Position numbers and translations under genes: made by a program
Assembly (NCBI GenBank): GCA_963753615.1
Contig: CAVWCW010000002.1
Location: 248,001-312,000, forward strand
Source of the DNA: CAVWCW01 sp963753615
GTDB taxonomy: Bacteria; Pseudomonadota; Gammaproteobacteria; Chromatiales; Chromatiaceae
DNA length: 64,000 bases
Direction: 5' to 3'
Notes under the pieces: model-generated
Database searches by the model: none
Told to the model about the DNA's origin: nothing
What the model saw: only the letters and a program-made list of their open reading frames with translations
Shown here: positions 33,998 to 43,914 of the stretch, one piece after another
How the letters are laid out: the number at the start of each line of letters is the position of its first letter
Position numbering within the stretch: position 1 is the first letter of the stretch

Positions 33998-36654
33998 ATC
34001 GACTCACCCATACGCAACAACCGGTCGATACTGGCCTCTAGCGCGGTTGCCAGGGGCCCCAGTTCCCCCCCACTCGCGTGCGCCGCCTGCTCCAGGGCTG
34101 CGGCTGCGGCCTCGAGGGCCGGGGTGGCGCAGTAGGCGGCGCTGCCGCGCAGGGTATGGGCCAAGCGCCGCAAGGCCTGGGGATCGGCGTCGGCGCGGGC
34201 CTGGCGCAGGATCTCGCGGTCCTCGGGCAGGCGCTGCATAAGCAACTCCCATATCCGGTCGGCCTGGGCCTCGCCGCCGGCGATCTCCACCGCCCGGGCC
34301 CGGTCGTAGACGCCGTCGGCCGCCGCTCGGCCCTCCGGTTGGCGGGGCGGGGCGGCAGCGGCGGCAACACCGGTCCAGCGGGCGATCAGCGCCCATAGCT
34401 GATCGCTGTGCAGCGGTTTGCTGATGCAGTCGTCCATGCCTTGGGCCAGGAACCGTTGGTGTTCCTCGGGGAAGGCGTGGGCGGTGACGGCGATGATCGG
34501 GGTATGCCGGTCCCGCTCGCGGCTGCGGATGATCCGGGTCGCCTCCAGGCCGCTCATGCCGGGCATCTGGATATCCACCAAGATCAGGTCCGGCCGTTCG
34601 GATTCGGCCAGCGCCACCGCCTGTTCGCCGTTTTCGGCGGCGATAACCTCCAGCCCCCTGGCCAGCACCATTGCCCGCGCCAGCTCGAGGTTGATCGGGT
34701 TGTCGTCGACCACCAGGACGCGCAGCCCGGCCGGCGCCACCGGAAGTTCATGCGGCGCGGGGGGCGCGGAGGGCTCGGGCACGCCGGCGTTGCACAGCAG
34801 GCGCTCCAGTTCGTCCCCCAGCGACTGGAGTGCGCTGGCTTTGGGCAGGGCCAGCTGGGCGGCGATACCGTAGTCCGCGGGCTGGGGGTTAGCCCGGTTG
34901 CACAACAGCAGGGTCGGTACCGGCAGGCGCTCGGGCAGGAGCGCCCGCAACGCCTCTGTCTCGGCGGCATTGCCGAGCCCCAGTATCAACAGATCCGGCT
35001 GCTCCCCATGCTCAGGTTCGGCGAAGCGGTCGAGCCAGGCGACAGATTGCAGCGTCTGAACCCGCAGCCCCAGTCGCAGCAGGTTGTGGCGGATCGCCCG
35101 TTCGGCCTGGCTGCTGGGCTCACAGAGTAGAGCCAGTCGTCCGCTCAAAGCCAGTCGCCGGTCGTCTTCGGCCACTTCGTCCCGGCGCCGCTGCAGCGGC
35201 AGTTCGAACCAGAACAGCGAGCCGCTGCCGGGCTTGCTCTCGACCCCGATCCGTCCCCCCATGCGTTCTGCCAGTTGTCTGCAGATTGCCAGGCCGAGGC
35301 CGGAGCCGCCGAAGCGCCGGGTCACGGAGGCGTCGCCCTGGATAAAGGGGTTGAACAGGTGGGCGGCCTGCTCTTGGTCTAGCCCGATGCCGGTGTCGCT
35401 GATCTCGAACCGCAATCGCTCGCCGGCCGGAGTGGGAACCGCCTCGACCCACAGCGAGACCCGGCCGTCGGTAGTGAACTTCAGGGCATTGGCCAGGAGA
35501 TTGGTCAGTATCTGTCGGATGCGCGCTGCGTCCCCTACTAGGGCCGCCGGGGTGCCGAGAGCGATGGCGTGGGTAAGCTCCAGACCCTTGCGGTAGGCCT
35601 GGGGGCTGAGCAGGGTCACCGTGGAGTCGAGCAGCAGGAGCAAGTCGTAGGGACCTTCTGCGATCTGCAACTGCCCGGCCTCCAGCTTGGTGTAGTCCAG
35701 AATGTCGTCGATGATAATCTGCAGGTTCTCGGCCGATGCGGAGATGGTCTGAACGTACTCGCGCTGCTGGGCGTCCAGGCTGGTTTGGGAGAGCAAGTCG
35801 GTGAATCCGACGACGCCGTTCATCGGGGTTCGGATCTCGTGGCTCATATTGGCCAGGAAGATGCTTTTGGCCCGGTCCGAGGATTCGGCCCGTTCCTTGG
35901 CCCGCTGCAGCTCTGCGGTGCGCTTTGCCACGGTGCGCTCCAGGTCCTCCGTGTAGCGGCGCAGTTGGGCGTCCTTGTCATCGATTGCCTGTTGCAGGCT
36001 GGCCAGGCTCCATGCCAGGCGGCCGATCTCGTCGCCACTGGGACGGGCTTGCGCCAGCGGGGCGCCGGGGTATTGTGCCTTGAGTCGGCCCCGGCTCTGC
36101 TCGGTGGTGATGGTTTCGGCGAACCCGGTGAGTTGCTCGACCCGGCTTAGCACCAGGCGGCGCAGGATCAGGCTAAGGATGGTGGCCAGGACAACGAAGA
36201 TAATGCCGATGAACAGCCACATCTCCAGGCGCCGCTCGCCGATGAAGCGGCGGTTACCCTGGTCGGAGAGTACCAGCCGCACCTGGCCCAGGCGGGTTGC
36301 CGGGTTGCCCTCCGGGCCGGGAAACAGGATCTCGCGGTTGAAATGGGTGCCCGCGGGGGCGGCGTCGCGCACGAAACCGGCTACCGATCGGCCCCCCTGC
36401 AGCACGTCGATGGAGAGGATGTCCTCGGTGTCGTTGCCGATGTTCTCGAGCGCGGTCTCGAGCACCGGGTAGTCCTCCACCAGCAGGGCTTCGATGCTGA
36501 AATTGGCGATCACCTGGGCCAGGGCGCCGCCGCGCTGGTTCAATACATCGCGCAGCAGCCGCTCTTCGTCGTCCACCAGGAGCCAGCCGAAGAGGGTGAA
36601 CAGGCCGCTCAGGGCGAGCCCGATAACGGCGATGATCTTGAGTGAAAGGCTCAT
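33952..36654 (-). CDS. BarA-like hybrid sensor histidine kinase with Hpt domain
   Basis: A 900-aa hybrid kinase. Order: membrane helix 1 (residues about 6-26), a short periplasmic sensor, helix 2 (about 147-168), HAMP-like linker with coiled coil, HisKA with phosphorylated His in NMSHEIRTPMNGVVGFTDLL (about residue 272), HATPase with N, G1 and G2 boxes (LANALKFTT, ISDTGIGL, FGGSGLGLAI), a degenerate receiver lacking the usual Asp (about 510-620), an intact receiver (LILVDIQMPGMSG) and a C-terminal Hpt (AHTLRGSAAYC). The start overlaps the stop of the phnD-like gene (ATGA), so the two genes are coupled and the binding protein may supply the signal. Confidence 0.9.
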   Translation of the reverse strand: MSLSLKIIAVIGLALSGLFTLFGWLLVDDEERLLRDVLNQRGGALAQVIANFSIEALLVEDYPVLETALENIGNDTEDILSIDVLQGGRSVAGFVRDAAPAGTHFNREILFPGPEGNPATRLGQVRLVLSDQGNRRFIGERRLEMWLFIGIIFVVLATILSLILRRLVLSRVEQLTGFAETITTEQSRGRLKAQYPGAPLAQARPSGDEIGRLAWSLASLQQAIDDKDAQLRRYTEDLERTVAKRTAELQRAKERAESSDRAKSIFLANMSHEIRTPMNGVVGFTDLLSQTSLDAQQREYVQTISASAENLQIIIDDILDYTKLEAGQLQIAEGPYDLLLLLDSTVTLLSPQAYRKGLELTHAIALGTPAALVGDAARIRQILTNLLANALKFTTDGRVSLWVEAVPTPAGERLRFEISDTGIGLDQEQAAHLFNPFIQGDASVTRRFGGSGLGLAICRQLAERMGGRIGVESKPGSGSLFWFELPLQRRRDEVAEDDRRLALSGRLALLCEPSSQAERAIRHNLLRLGLRVQTLQSVAWLDRFAEPEHGEQPDLLILGLGNAAETEALRALLPERLPVPTLLLCNRANPQPADYGIAAQLALPKASALQSLGDELERLLCNAGVPEPSAPPAPHELPVAPAGLRVLVVDDNPINLELARAMVLARGLEVIAAENGEQAVALAESERPDLILVDIQMPGMSGLEATRIIRSRERDRHTPIIAVTAHAFPEEHQRFLAQGMDDCISKPLHSDQLWALIARWTGVAAAAAPPRQPEGRAAADGVYDRARAVEIAGGEAQADRIWELLMQRLPEDREILRQARADADPQALRRLAHTLRGSAAYCATPALEAAAAALEQAAHASGGELGPLATALEASIDRLLRMGESIQDSRISLDATGSEK

Positions 36655-38307
36655 GGCGCCGGATCGAACTGGCGTGCCAGCTCCATCTGGCGGCGCAACT
36701 GGGAGCAGTCGGCGTCGTCGGCTGCAGCCGACTCGAAGCCGTCGATACCCAGGGCCGCGAGGGCCGGTCCCGGGGGGATGTCCAGAAGCCCCTGGCGCAG
36801 GTCGGCGACCTGCTGCCGGTCCAAGCCGGGGCGGGCGACCCAGAGCTTATGGGCGGATTCAAAACGGCCGATCACCCGCAGCGGTCGGGCGCCGGCGTAA
36901 TCCTCGAAAACCGACTCGCTCAGTGCCCCGGCGTCGTAATTGCCCCGGGCCACCGCATGGGCGACCCGATCGTGGCGGCCCAGGTAGCTTAAGCTTGGCC
37001 AGGTCGGCGGCCCGAATGCCGGCTGCCATCAGCTTGGCTTGGGCCAGGTAGCGGCCCTCGGTGGAGTCGCGGTTGCCGAAGGCCAGGCTCCGCCCGGCCA
37101 GTTCCTGGACCGAATCCAATTCGGAGTCGGCCGGCACCACGAACACTCCGGCTGGGCCCGAATCTGCGGAGCGCTCCCGGGCCAGCAGTTGGATCTCGGG
37201 ATACCGTTCCCGGGCCAGCACATAGCTGGCCGGGCCCAAGCGGGCGAAGTCGATTTCACCCCGGCCCAGGGCGTCGATTGCCTGGCTGTAGTCCCGCAGC
37301 ACGCGAACGCGAAGGCTCGACAGGCTGCCGGCCGCGGTCAGTTCCCGCTCCAGCCTGTCTATGGCGGGGCGCACCTGATTGAATGCGTCGCTCGGCTTGA
37401 TCGCGGCATAGACGCCGAAACTTAGGCTCAGGGGGTCGAAGCGGCCGGCCTCGTTGATGGCGCGCCGGATCTCGTCGTAGTCTGCATCCCGGGCCGGCAG
37501 CAGGCCGTCGCGCACGATGTGCTCTAGCACCGCCGGGTCCTGGAGCGTCAGCAGGGCGTCGCGCAACGCCTCGAAGATCTCGTCGGGCAGGCCTTCCCGC
37601 GCCACCCAGGGTTTGGTGACGCAGGGGAACTCCAGGAGCTTGCGCAGGCCCTTTTCCGCGCTGTATTTGTTGAAGGTGTTCTCGTTGGTGGCGCCGGCGT
37701 CATAGTTGCCGGCGGCCACCGCGAAGGCTACCTTGTCGTGGCGGCCCAGGTAGGTGTAACCAGCCAGGTCCTTGGCGCCGATGCCGGCTTTCAGCAGGGC
37801 GGCCTGGGCCAGGTAGCGGCCTGTGGTCGAGCGGCGGTCCCCGAAGGCGATGTGCTTGCCGCGCAGTTCGGCCACCGATTGTATCGGGGAGTCCAGCGGC
37901 ACCGAGATCACGCCGTTGAAGCTCTTGCTGCCTCCGTTGCTCTCCATGGCCAGCAGGCGGAGATTGGGATTGCGCTCGTTGGCCAGCACGTAGCTGACCG
38001 GGCCGTAGCGTGCAAAGTCCACCTGGCCCTGGGCCAGGGCGTCGATGGCACTGGTATAGCTGGGGAAGATGCGCAGGCTTACTTCTACCTGAACCCCGCG
38101 TTCCGCCAAGGCTCGCTGCAGATAGGCCTGCAGGGGCGCCATCTTGTGGAGCATCTCGGTAGAGCGGATGTGGGTGTAGACGCCGAACGACAAAGGCTGG
38201 GGCGGCGCCGGATCCGCGGCGTGCAGCCGAGGGCCGAGCAGGCAGCCCAACAGCAGGCCCAACAACAGGGCGCAGTTCCCGAGGCGGAGGGGGTGCAGGC
38301 GGTACAT
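36651..38307 (-). pseudogene. Tandem PhnD-like periplasmic binding protein, one frameshift
   Basis: Starts at ATG 38305-38307 with a signal peptide (LRLGNCALLLGLLLGCLLG). Two PhnD-type binding domains follow in tandem: the first begins LSFGVYTHIRSTEMLHKMAPL, the second LSFGVYAAIKPSDAFNQVRPA. Each contains the DFARxGPxSYVLA motif and an AFGxRxSTxGRYLAQ motif of phosphate/phosphite/phosphonate-binding proteins. Near 36988 one extra base (in CTTAAGC) shifts the frame; the remaining ~100 residues (RGNYDAGALSESVFEDYAG on) continue in another frame and end in the ATGA overlap with the kinase. A sensor rather than transport role is likely, as no permease is near. Confidence 0.82.
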
Positions 38308-38559
38308 TCTCGACTCCCGGACGGCGATGGGGTGGTTGCTCGGCGGCTGGTGCGCTGTCTCCCGGCAGCCCGGGCAGGGCATCGCCGATGCTTGCTACTC
38401 TAGCATAGGGCAGGCCCAGGTTTGGGCCATACGCCGGCCCCCGCGTTAGCCCGATCGATGCCTGTCCGGTTGGGCGGCGGCGTTACCATTCGGGTACTCA
38501 GCGACGGTCCGATAGGATCGACTACCATAGGGTTTAGCGCCGATCGAGATCCGCAATCC

Positions 38560-39060
38560 ATGATCCTGCCCCCCTTCCGAAACTACCGGCCCGCCGCGCC
38601 CGGGCGCCTAAGCGCCGTCTTTATTTGTCCCACGGCCGGCGCTTCGATGCAGTCGCTGACCGAGGCCCAAGCGCTGGCCGGGCAAGGCTTGGCCGGCGAC
38701 CGCTACGCGCTCGGTCGAGGCCACTGGCATCCCGTGGAGGCTTGCCAGCTGACCTTGATCACCGAGCAGGAACTGGCTTGGGCCGAGGGCCGAGCCGGCC
38801 GGCCCCTGGAGCCGGGCTTTCACCGCCGCAACCTGGTGGTGGCCGGATTGATGCCTAAACAACTGCGCGAGAAAAGGTTGCAGATTGGGGAGGTCTTGTT
38901 TGTCTGGCAGCGGCCGCGCCCGCCCTGCGGCTACCTGGACCGGGTGTCGGGTGTGGGCATGGCGCGGGCCCTGGGCAAGGGCAGCGGCAGTTGTCTGCAG
39001 GTGCTGTCCAGCGGACTGATTCGCGTCGGCGACCCGGTGTTGGTGCTCGACCGGCGATAG
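38560..39060 (+). CDS. MOSC domain-containing protein
   Basis: A 166-aa MOSC protein. Motifs seen: LSAVFICPTAGASMQSL, GQGLAGDRYALGRGHW, ITEQELAWAE, HRRNLVVAG and GEVLFVWQRPRPPCGYLDRV, where the conserved Cys lies. MOSC domains are linked to sulfur transfer for the molybdenum cofactor and to thiol-metabolite chemistry. The start at ATG 38560 is chosen because upstream residues lack conservation. It sits between the phnD/kinase pair and a HIT protein on the plus strand. Confidence 0.88.
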   Translation: MILPPFRNYRPAAPGRLSAVFICPTAGASMQSLTEAQALAGQGLAGDRYALGRGHWHPVEACQLTLITEQELAWAEGRAGRPLEPGFHRRNLVVAGLMPKQLREKRLQIGEVLFVWQRPRPPCGYLDRVSGVGMARALGKGSGSCLQVLSSGLIRVGDPVLVLDRR

Positions 39061-39088
39061 GCATTGGCGCGGAGAGAGGAGCGAAACC

Positions 39089-39535
39089 ATGGCTGAACTG
39101 CATCCCCAACTGGCCCAGGACTGCGAGCTGGTGGGCCGTTTTCCCCTGTGCCGTCTGCTGCTGATGCGGGACGCCAACTACCCCTGGCTGATTCTGGTGC
39201 CGGACCGGGAGGGGATCCGCGAGATCTATCAATTGACGCAACCGGATCGCCAGCAATTGATGCGTGAGTCCTGCGCCCTGTCCGAAGTGCTGGCCGAGCG
39301 GTTCCGCCCCGACAAGCTGAACCTGGCGGCCCTGGGCAACCTGGTGCCCCAGTTGCATCTGCATCATCTGGTGCGCTACCGGACCGATCCGGCCTGGCCC
39401 GGCCCGGTCTGGGGCCGGTTGCCGACGAAGCCCTATGCGCCGGAAGCCTTGGCGCAGCGCCTGGGCGAACTGCGCCAAGCGCTGAGCGGGAGGGCGGGGT
39501 TTCTGGTCGAGGGTGAACTGCGAAGTGACGAGTGA
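39089..39535 (+). CDS. HIT-family protein
   Basis: A 148-aa HIT-domain protein with the His triad region in LVPQLHLHHLVRYRTDPAWPGPVWG, a form common in gammaproteobacterial HIT proteins, and the upstream PDREGIREIYQLTQPDRQQLM helix. HIT enzymes act on nucleotide phosphoramidates or dinucleoside polyphosphates; the substrate here is unknown. GAGAGGAG lies just before the ATG. It starts 28 bp after the MOSC gene, so the two may be one operon. Confidence 0.87.
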   Translation: MAELHPQLAQDCELVGRFPLCRLLLMRDANYPWLILVPDREGIREIYQLTQPDRQQLMRESCALSEVLAERFRPDKLNLAALGNLVPQLHLHHLVRYRTDPAWPGPVWGRLPTKPYAPEALAQRLGELRQALSGRAGFLVEGELRSDE

Positions 39536-39580
39536 GGCGTTGGCGGGGGCGCCGGGAAGATCCGGCTTACCTTCGCCCTG

Positions 39581-40341
39581 TCAAACCGTAAAGCCGCGAA
39601 TCCAGCCCTCGGCGATCAGTTCAGGCAGGCGTTCGGCGTTTGCCAGCTCGGCCAGGCCCAGGCCGGCCCCGCATTGGCGCAGCAGCCGCAGGCAGTCGGC
39701 GTCGATCGCTGCCACTCTGGGTTCCAGTTGCTGGCGCCAGATGCACAGGTGTTGGGGTACGCTCAGGGCCGCCACGGACCGGGTGTCGCTGCCCTCGCGA
39801 TGGCGCCGCCAGATCTCCAGCACCGGGTAAGGCGAACTCAACAGCCCCAGGGAGTGACTGAGCTGAAAACGGATGCGCTCGGGGTGCTGGCGGGATGCCG
39901 CGGAGAAGCCCGCGAAGTCGAAGGCCTCGTCATCGGCGCTGAAGTGGACCCGGTGCCAAAGCCATTCCAGGCGCGCCAGGTCGGGTAGGTAGACCAGTGC
40001 GGACGGGGCCGGTCGGCGAGTTGCAGGGCCGTGCCCAGAAACTCCGGCAGGGCCTCGCCGTAGCGGTTGAGATCCGGCCTCCGGCTGGGGTGGCGCCAGG
40101 CGAAATCGCGCGCCAGGGCGGCGAAATTGCCCTCCCCCAGGACTTGGCGGCAGACCGGGTAGATGGCCTCCAGGGCGGCCAGCAGGGCGCCGGAGATATT
40201 GCGCCGATAGATGCTCAGCCGCTGGGCGGGCTCCAGGGACCCGTCAGGGTCGAGCAGGGCGCAGGCGGCGTCCTGACGCTCGGGCGGCGCCCCGGGCGGG
40301 AGGCCCTGCAGCAGCCGTTGCTGGATCTCGGCCAGTTTCAT
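39581..40341 (-). pseudogene. bufC: BufC-like (DUF2063) protein, one frameshift
   Basis: DUF2063 proteins (BufC) work with the MNIO enzyme BufB and present the precursor peptide. From ATG 40339-40341 the N-terminal domain is read (LAEIQQRLLQGL, RLSIYRRNISGALLAALEAIYPVC, FAALARDFAWRHPSRRPDLNRYGEALPEFL, split here). One missing base near 40001-40010 then shifts the frame, after which SALVYLPDLARLEWLWHRV and the C-terminal SSPYPVLEIWRRHRE and VAAIDADCLRLLRQC continue to the stop at 39581. The start overlaps the bufB stop (ATGA), placing it as the last gene of bufABC. Confidence 0.82.
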
Positions 40342-41213
40342 GCCGAGACCTCCTGAGGCGAAGCGCATTCCGCGGCGATGGCCGCGGCCCGGGCGGCCTC
40401 GTCCAGCAGCACCCCCAGCGGCGGGATGTCGTTATCCCACTCGATCAGGGTGGGCAGGCCGGGGGCGCGGCGCATCAGTTCCCGGTACAGGGCCCATACC
40501 GGTTGGCTGACCCGCCGGCTGTGGGCGTCCAACAGGTAGCCGTCGCGCTGCTCGTAGCCGGCCAGATGCACCTCCTGCACCCGCTCCAGGGGAATCTGCT
40601 CCAAGTAGTCGAGGGCGTCGAATCCGTGGTTGCAGGCGCTGACGTAGATGTTGTTCACATCCAGCAGCAGCCCGCAGCCGCAGCGCCGGCACAGCTCGGC
40701 CAGAAACTCGGCCTCGCCGAGGCTCGATGCGCTGTAGCTCAGGTAGCTGGAGACGTTTTCGACCAGAAATGGCCGGCCGAGCGTCTCTTGCACCTGGTCG
40801 ATGCGGCCGCTCAGGTGGTCCAGAGCCTCTTCGGTGTAGGGCAGGGGCAGCAAGTCGTGGTAGTGGTGGCCACCCAGGCTGGTAAAACACAGATGATCGG
40901 AGACCCAGGCCGGCCGCAGGCGTTCGCTCAGGCCTTTGATCCTGGCCAGGTAGTCCAGGTCCAGAGGGTCGCTGCTGCCCAGCGACATGCCGACGCAGTG
41001 CAGGGTGATTGGATAGCGCTCGGCCAGGGCCTCGGTCTGGCGCGGGATCAGTCCTCCGACTGCCAAGTGATTGTCTGCCAGCAGTTCGAGCCAGGGCAAC
41101 GAAGGTCGGGTTTCCAGGATCTCCGCGGTGTGGGGGCTGCGCAGGCCGATGCCGACGCCCGCGATCTGGGCCCCGCCCCGGTTAGGGGCGGGGCCTGCCA
41201 ACGGTTGCCGCAC
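40338..41213 (-). CDS. bufB: BufB, DUF692 (MNIO) iron oxidase for bufferin maturation
   Basis: A DUF692/MNIO-family multinuclear non-haem iron oxygenase that modifies Cys residues of the BufA peptide. Family motifs are clear: GVGIGLRSPHTAEIL, WLELLADNHL, LHCVGMSLGSSDPLD, WVSDHLCF, GRPFLVENVSSYLSY, CGLLLDVNNIYVSACNHGFD and EVHLAGYEQRDGYLLDAHSRRV with the metal-binding His, Asp and Glu residues. The probable start is GTG at 41211-41213, overlapping the bufA stop (TAGTG); no ATG precedes the domain. A very stable hairpin lies in the first codons. Confidence 0.92.
   Translation of the reverse strand: MRQPLAGPAPNRGGAQIAGVGIGLRSPHTAEILETRPSLPWLELLADNHLAVGGLIPRQTEALAERYPITLHCVGMSLGSSDPLDLDYLARIKGLSERLRPAWVSDHLCFTSLGGHHYHDLLPLPYTEEALDHLSGRIDQVQETLGRPFLVENVSSYLSYSASSLGEAEFLAELCRRCGCGLLLDVNNIYVSACNHGFDALDYLEQIPLERVQEVHLAGYEQRDGYLLDAHSRRVSQPVWALYRELMRRAPGLPTLIEWDNDIPPLGVLLDEAARAAAIAAECASPQEVSA
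41169..41195 (-). promoter_or_regulatory. 11-bp GC-only hairpin at the bufA/bufB junction
   Basis: GGCCCCGCCCC (41169-41179), loop of five bases, GGGGCGGGGCC (41185-41195): a perfect 11-bp stem. On the mRNA it lies about 16-42 nt after the bufB start codon, within the non-conserved N-terminal codons and just downstream of bufA. It could limit read-through or translation of bufB so that the peptide precursor is made in excess. The role is inferred. Confidence 0.55.
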
Positions 41214-41503
41214 TACTTCGCCGGCTTGATCGCGGCCACGCTGCCGCCGGTGATCTTGGTGCAGGTGCCCTCCGGCACATAGACCCACTCGTTGGCCTCA
41301 TTGTCCGAGGCTGCCTGTCCGGCGCAGGCGTGTTTGCCGTCCAGGGCGCCGCAGTCGTTCATGCCGGCCTTGGCGATCCCTGCGCATTTCTCCCAGTTCT
41401 TGGGTTGATCCGGTACCGCCTGGGCGCTGCCTGCGGCCAGGGCGCCGCCCAGGGCCAGGATACCCGCGATGGCGGTGCTAAGGGCTGCATTTTGCTGTTT
41501 CAT
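41213..41503 (-). CDS. bufA: BufA-type bufferin precursor (DUF2282-like)
   Basis: A 96-aa exported peptide precursor. A signal peptide (residues about 8-29, ending GSAQA) precedes a mature part with four Cys: EKCAGIAKAGMNDCGALDG, HACAGQA and the EGTC motif near the C-terminus, typical of bufferins, which are Cys-modified by BufB and chelate copper in the periplasm. ATG 41501-41503 is chosen because GAGGAA lies 8 bp upstream. It is followed without a gap by bufB and bufC. Expression in response to copper is expected from the family, not read from the sequence. Confidence 0.88.
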   Translation of the reverse strand: MKQQNAALSTAIAGILALGGALAAGSAQAVPDQPKNWEKCAGIAKAGMNDCGALDGKHACAGQAASDNEANEWVYVPEGTCTKITGGSVAAIKPAK

Positions 41504-41768
41504 GTCGTGTTTCCTCAACGGTGGGTGGAAGCCGGGGCGGCAGAAACGCCGATCCCCTTGAGTAACTCATAGGCCGATTCGGTCCGAAATGGAAGAGCGA
41601 TCGATTCGCATTTGCATCTGCTCACCCTCTGACCGACCTGCTTAAAAGACCGGCGAGGCGAGCTGCTTCTTTCCTCGGGACGAACAAGCTACCGAGGATC
41701 GGTTATCCTGTCGGCAAGCAGGCCCGGAAACCCACCAAGGGCATGCAAAGCTGAGCTGAGGTCCGGTT

Positions 41769-43313
<1,545 letters not shown>

Positions 43314-43324
43314 AAACGGAAAAA

Positions 43325-43342
43325 GGCCGCCCGAAGGCGGCC
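43325..43342 (-). terminator. Intrinsic terminator of the sulfur-globule gene
   Basis: On the minus strand GGCCGCC, loop TTCG, GGCGGCC is followed by TTTTTCCGTTTTC: a 7-bp stem closed by a UUCG tetraloop with a T-tract. It sits 42 bp after the minus-strand stop and also just 11 bp after the plus-strand SEC-C stop, where it may serve both. Confidence 0.82.
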
Positions 43343-43383
43343 GTTGGCGCGTCCCTGCGCCGGGGATGGCAATAGCGTCCGAA

Positions 43384-43671
43384 TTACTGGGCGACCGGAG
43401 CCTGGGCGATCGGGGCCACCGGGGCGGCATAGCCGTAAGGCACGCCATAGCCGTAGGGGGCATAGCCGTAGTAGGGGGTGTAGGCGTTGTGGCCGTAGCC
43501 ACGGCCCCAACCGCGGGTGCTGGTGTTCATGCTCATGTTGAAGTCGCCGGTGCCGTCGCCGAAGAAGTCGTCCATGAAGCTGGAAGAACCCGGGCCCCCC
43601 CACCAGGCGGAAGCGGAAGCGGAAGCGGCCAGAAGAGCGGCGGTAGCGGCGATTTTGGTAATCTTGGTCAT
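43384..43671 (-). CDS. Sulfur globule protein (Sgp/CV-type envelope protein)
   Basis: A 95-aa exported structural protein. The signal peptide (residues 1-22) ends in ASASA. The mature part starts WWGGPG, contains DDFFGDGTGDFNMSMN and then a Gly/Tyr/Pro/Ala-rich tail (GYGHNAYTPYYGYAPYGYG, ending in PVAPIAQAPVAQ). This is the composition and order of purple sulfur bacterial sulfur-globule proteins that coat periplasmic sulfur inclusions. It is monocistronic, with its own promoter-like sequence and a strong terminator, as expected for a highly expressed structural protein. Confidence 0.88.
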   Translation of the reverse strand: MTKITKIAATAALLAASASASAWWGGPGSSSFMDDFFGDGTGDFNMSMNTSTRGWGRGYGHNAYTPYYGYAPYGYGVPYGYAAPVAPIAQAPVAQ

Positions 43672-43761
43672 GATACTGGATCCTGTAATCTAGGTTGAAA
43701 TTGGGTTCGGTTATCGAGCCTTCGAGCCGGTGCTGTGGTGCCGTGCTCTCGATGGTTAAAC

Positions 43762-43790
43762 AGTATATTAGCGGATAATGATATACGCAA
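43762..43790 (-). promoter_or_regulatory. Sigma70-like promoter for the sulfur globule gene
   Basis: Reading the minus strand, TTGCGT (43790-43785) and TATACT (43767-43762) are separated by 17 bp in an AT-rich stretch between the sulfur-globule and uvrA genes. The predicted 5' untranslated region is roughly 80-85 nt. Not experimentally known. Confidence 0.5.
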
Positions 43791-43914
43791 GCTTTATTTT
43801 TGATTCAGTGTGATTCATTAGGTTGCCGTCGAGGTGGCGGCCCTGCTCGGACCCTTTGCCCGCCGCTCCCCAGCCCGTAGAATCCGTCCCACCCGCATTC
43901 ATCCAGAGCCTCCC

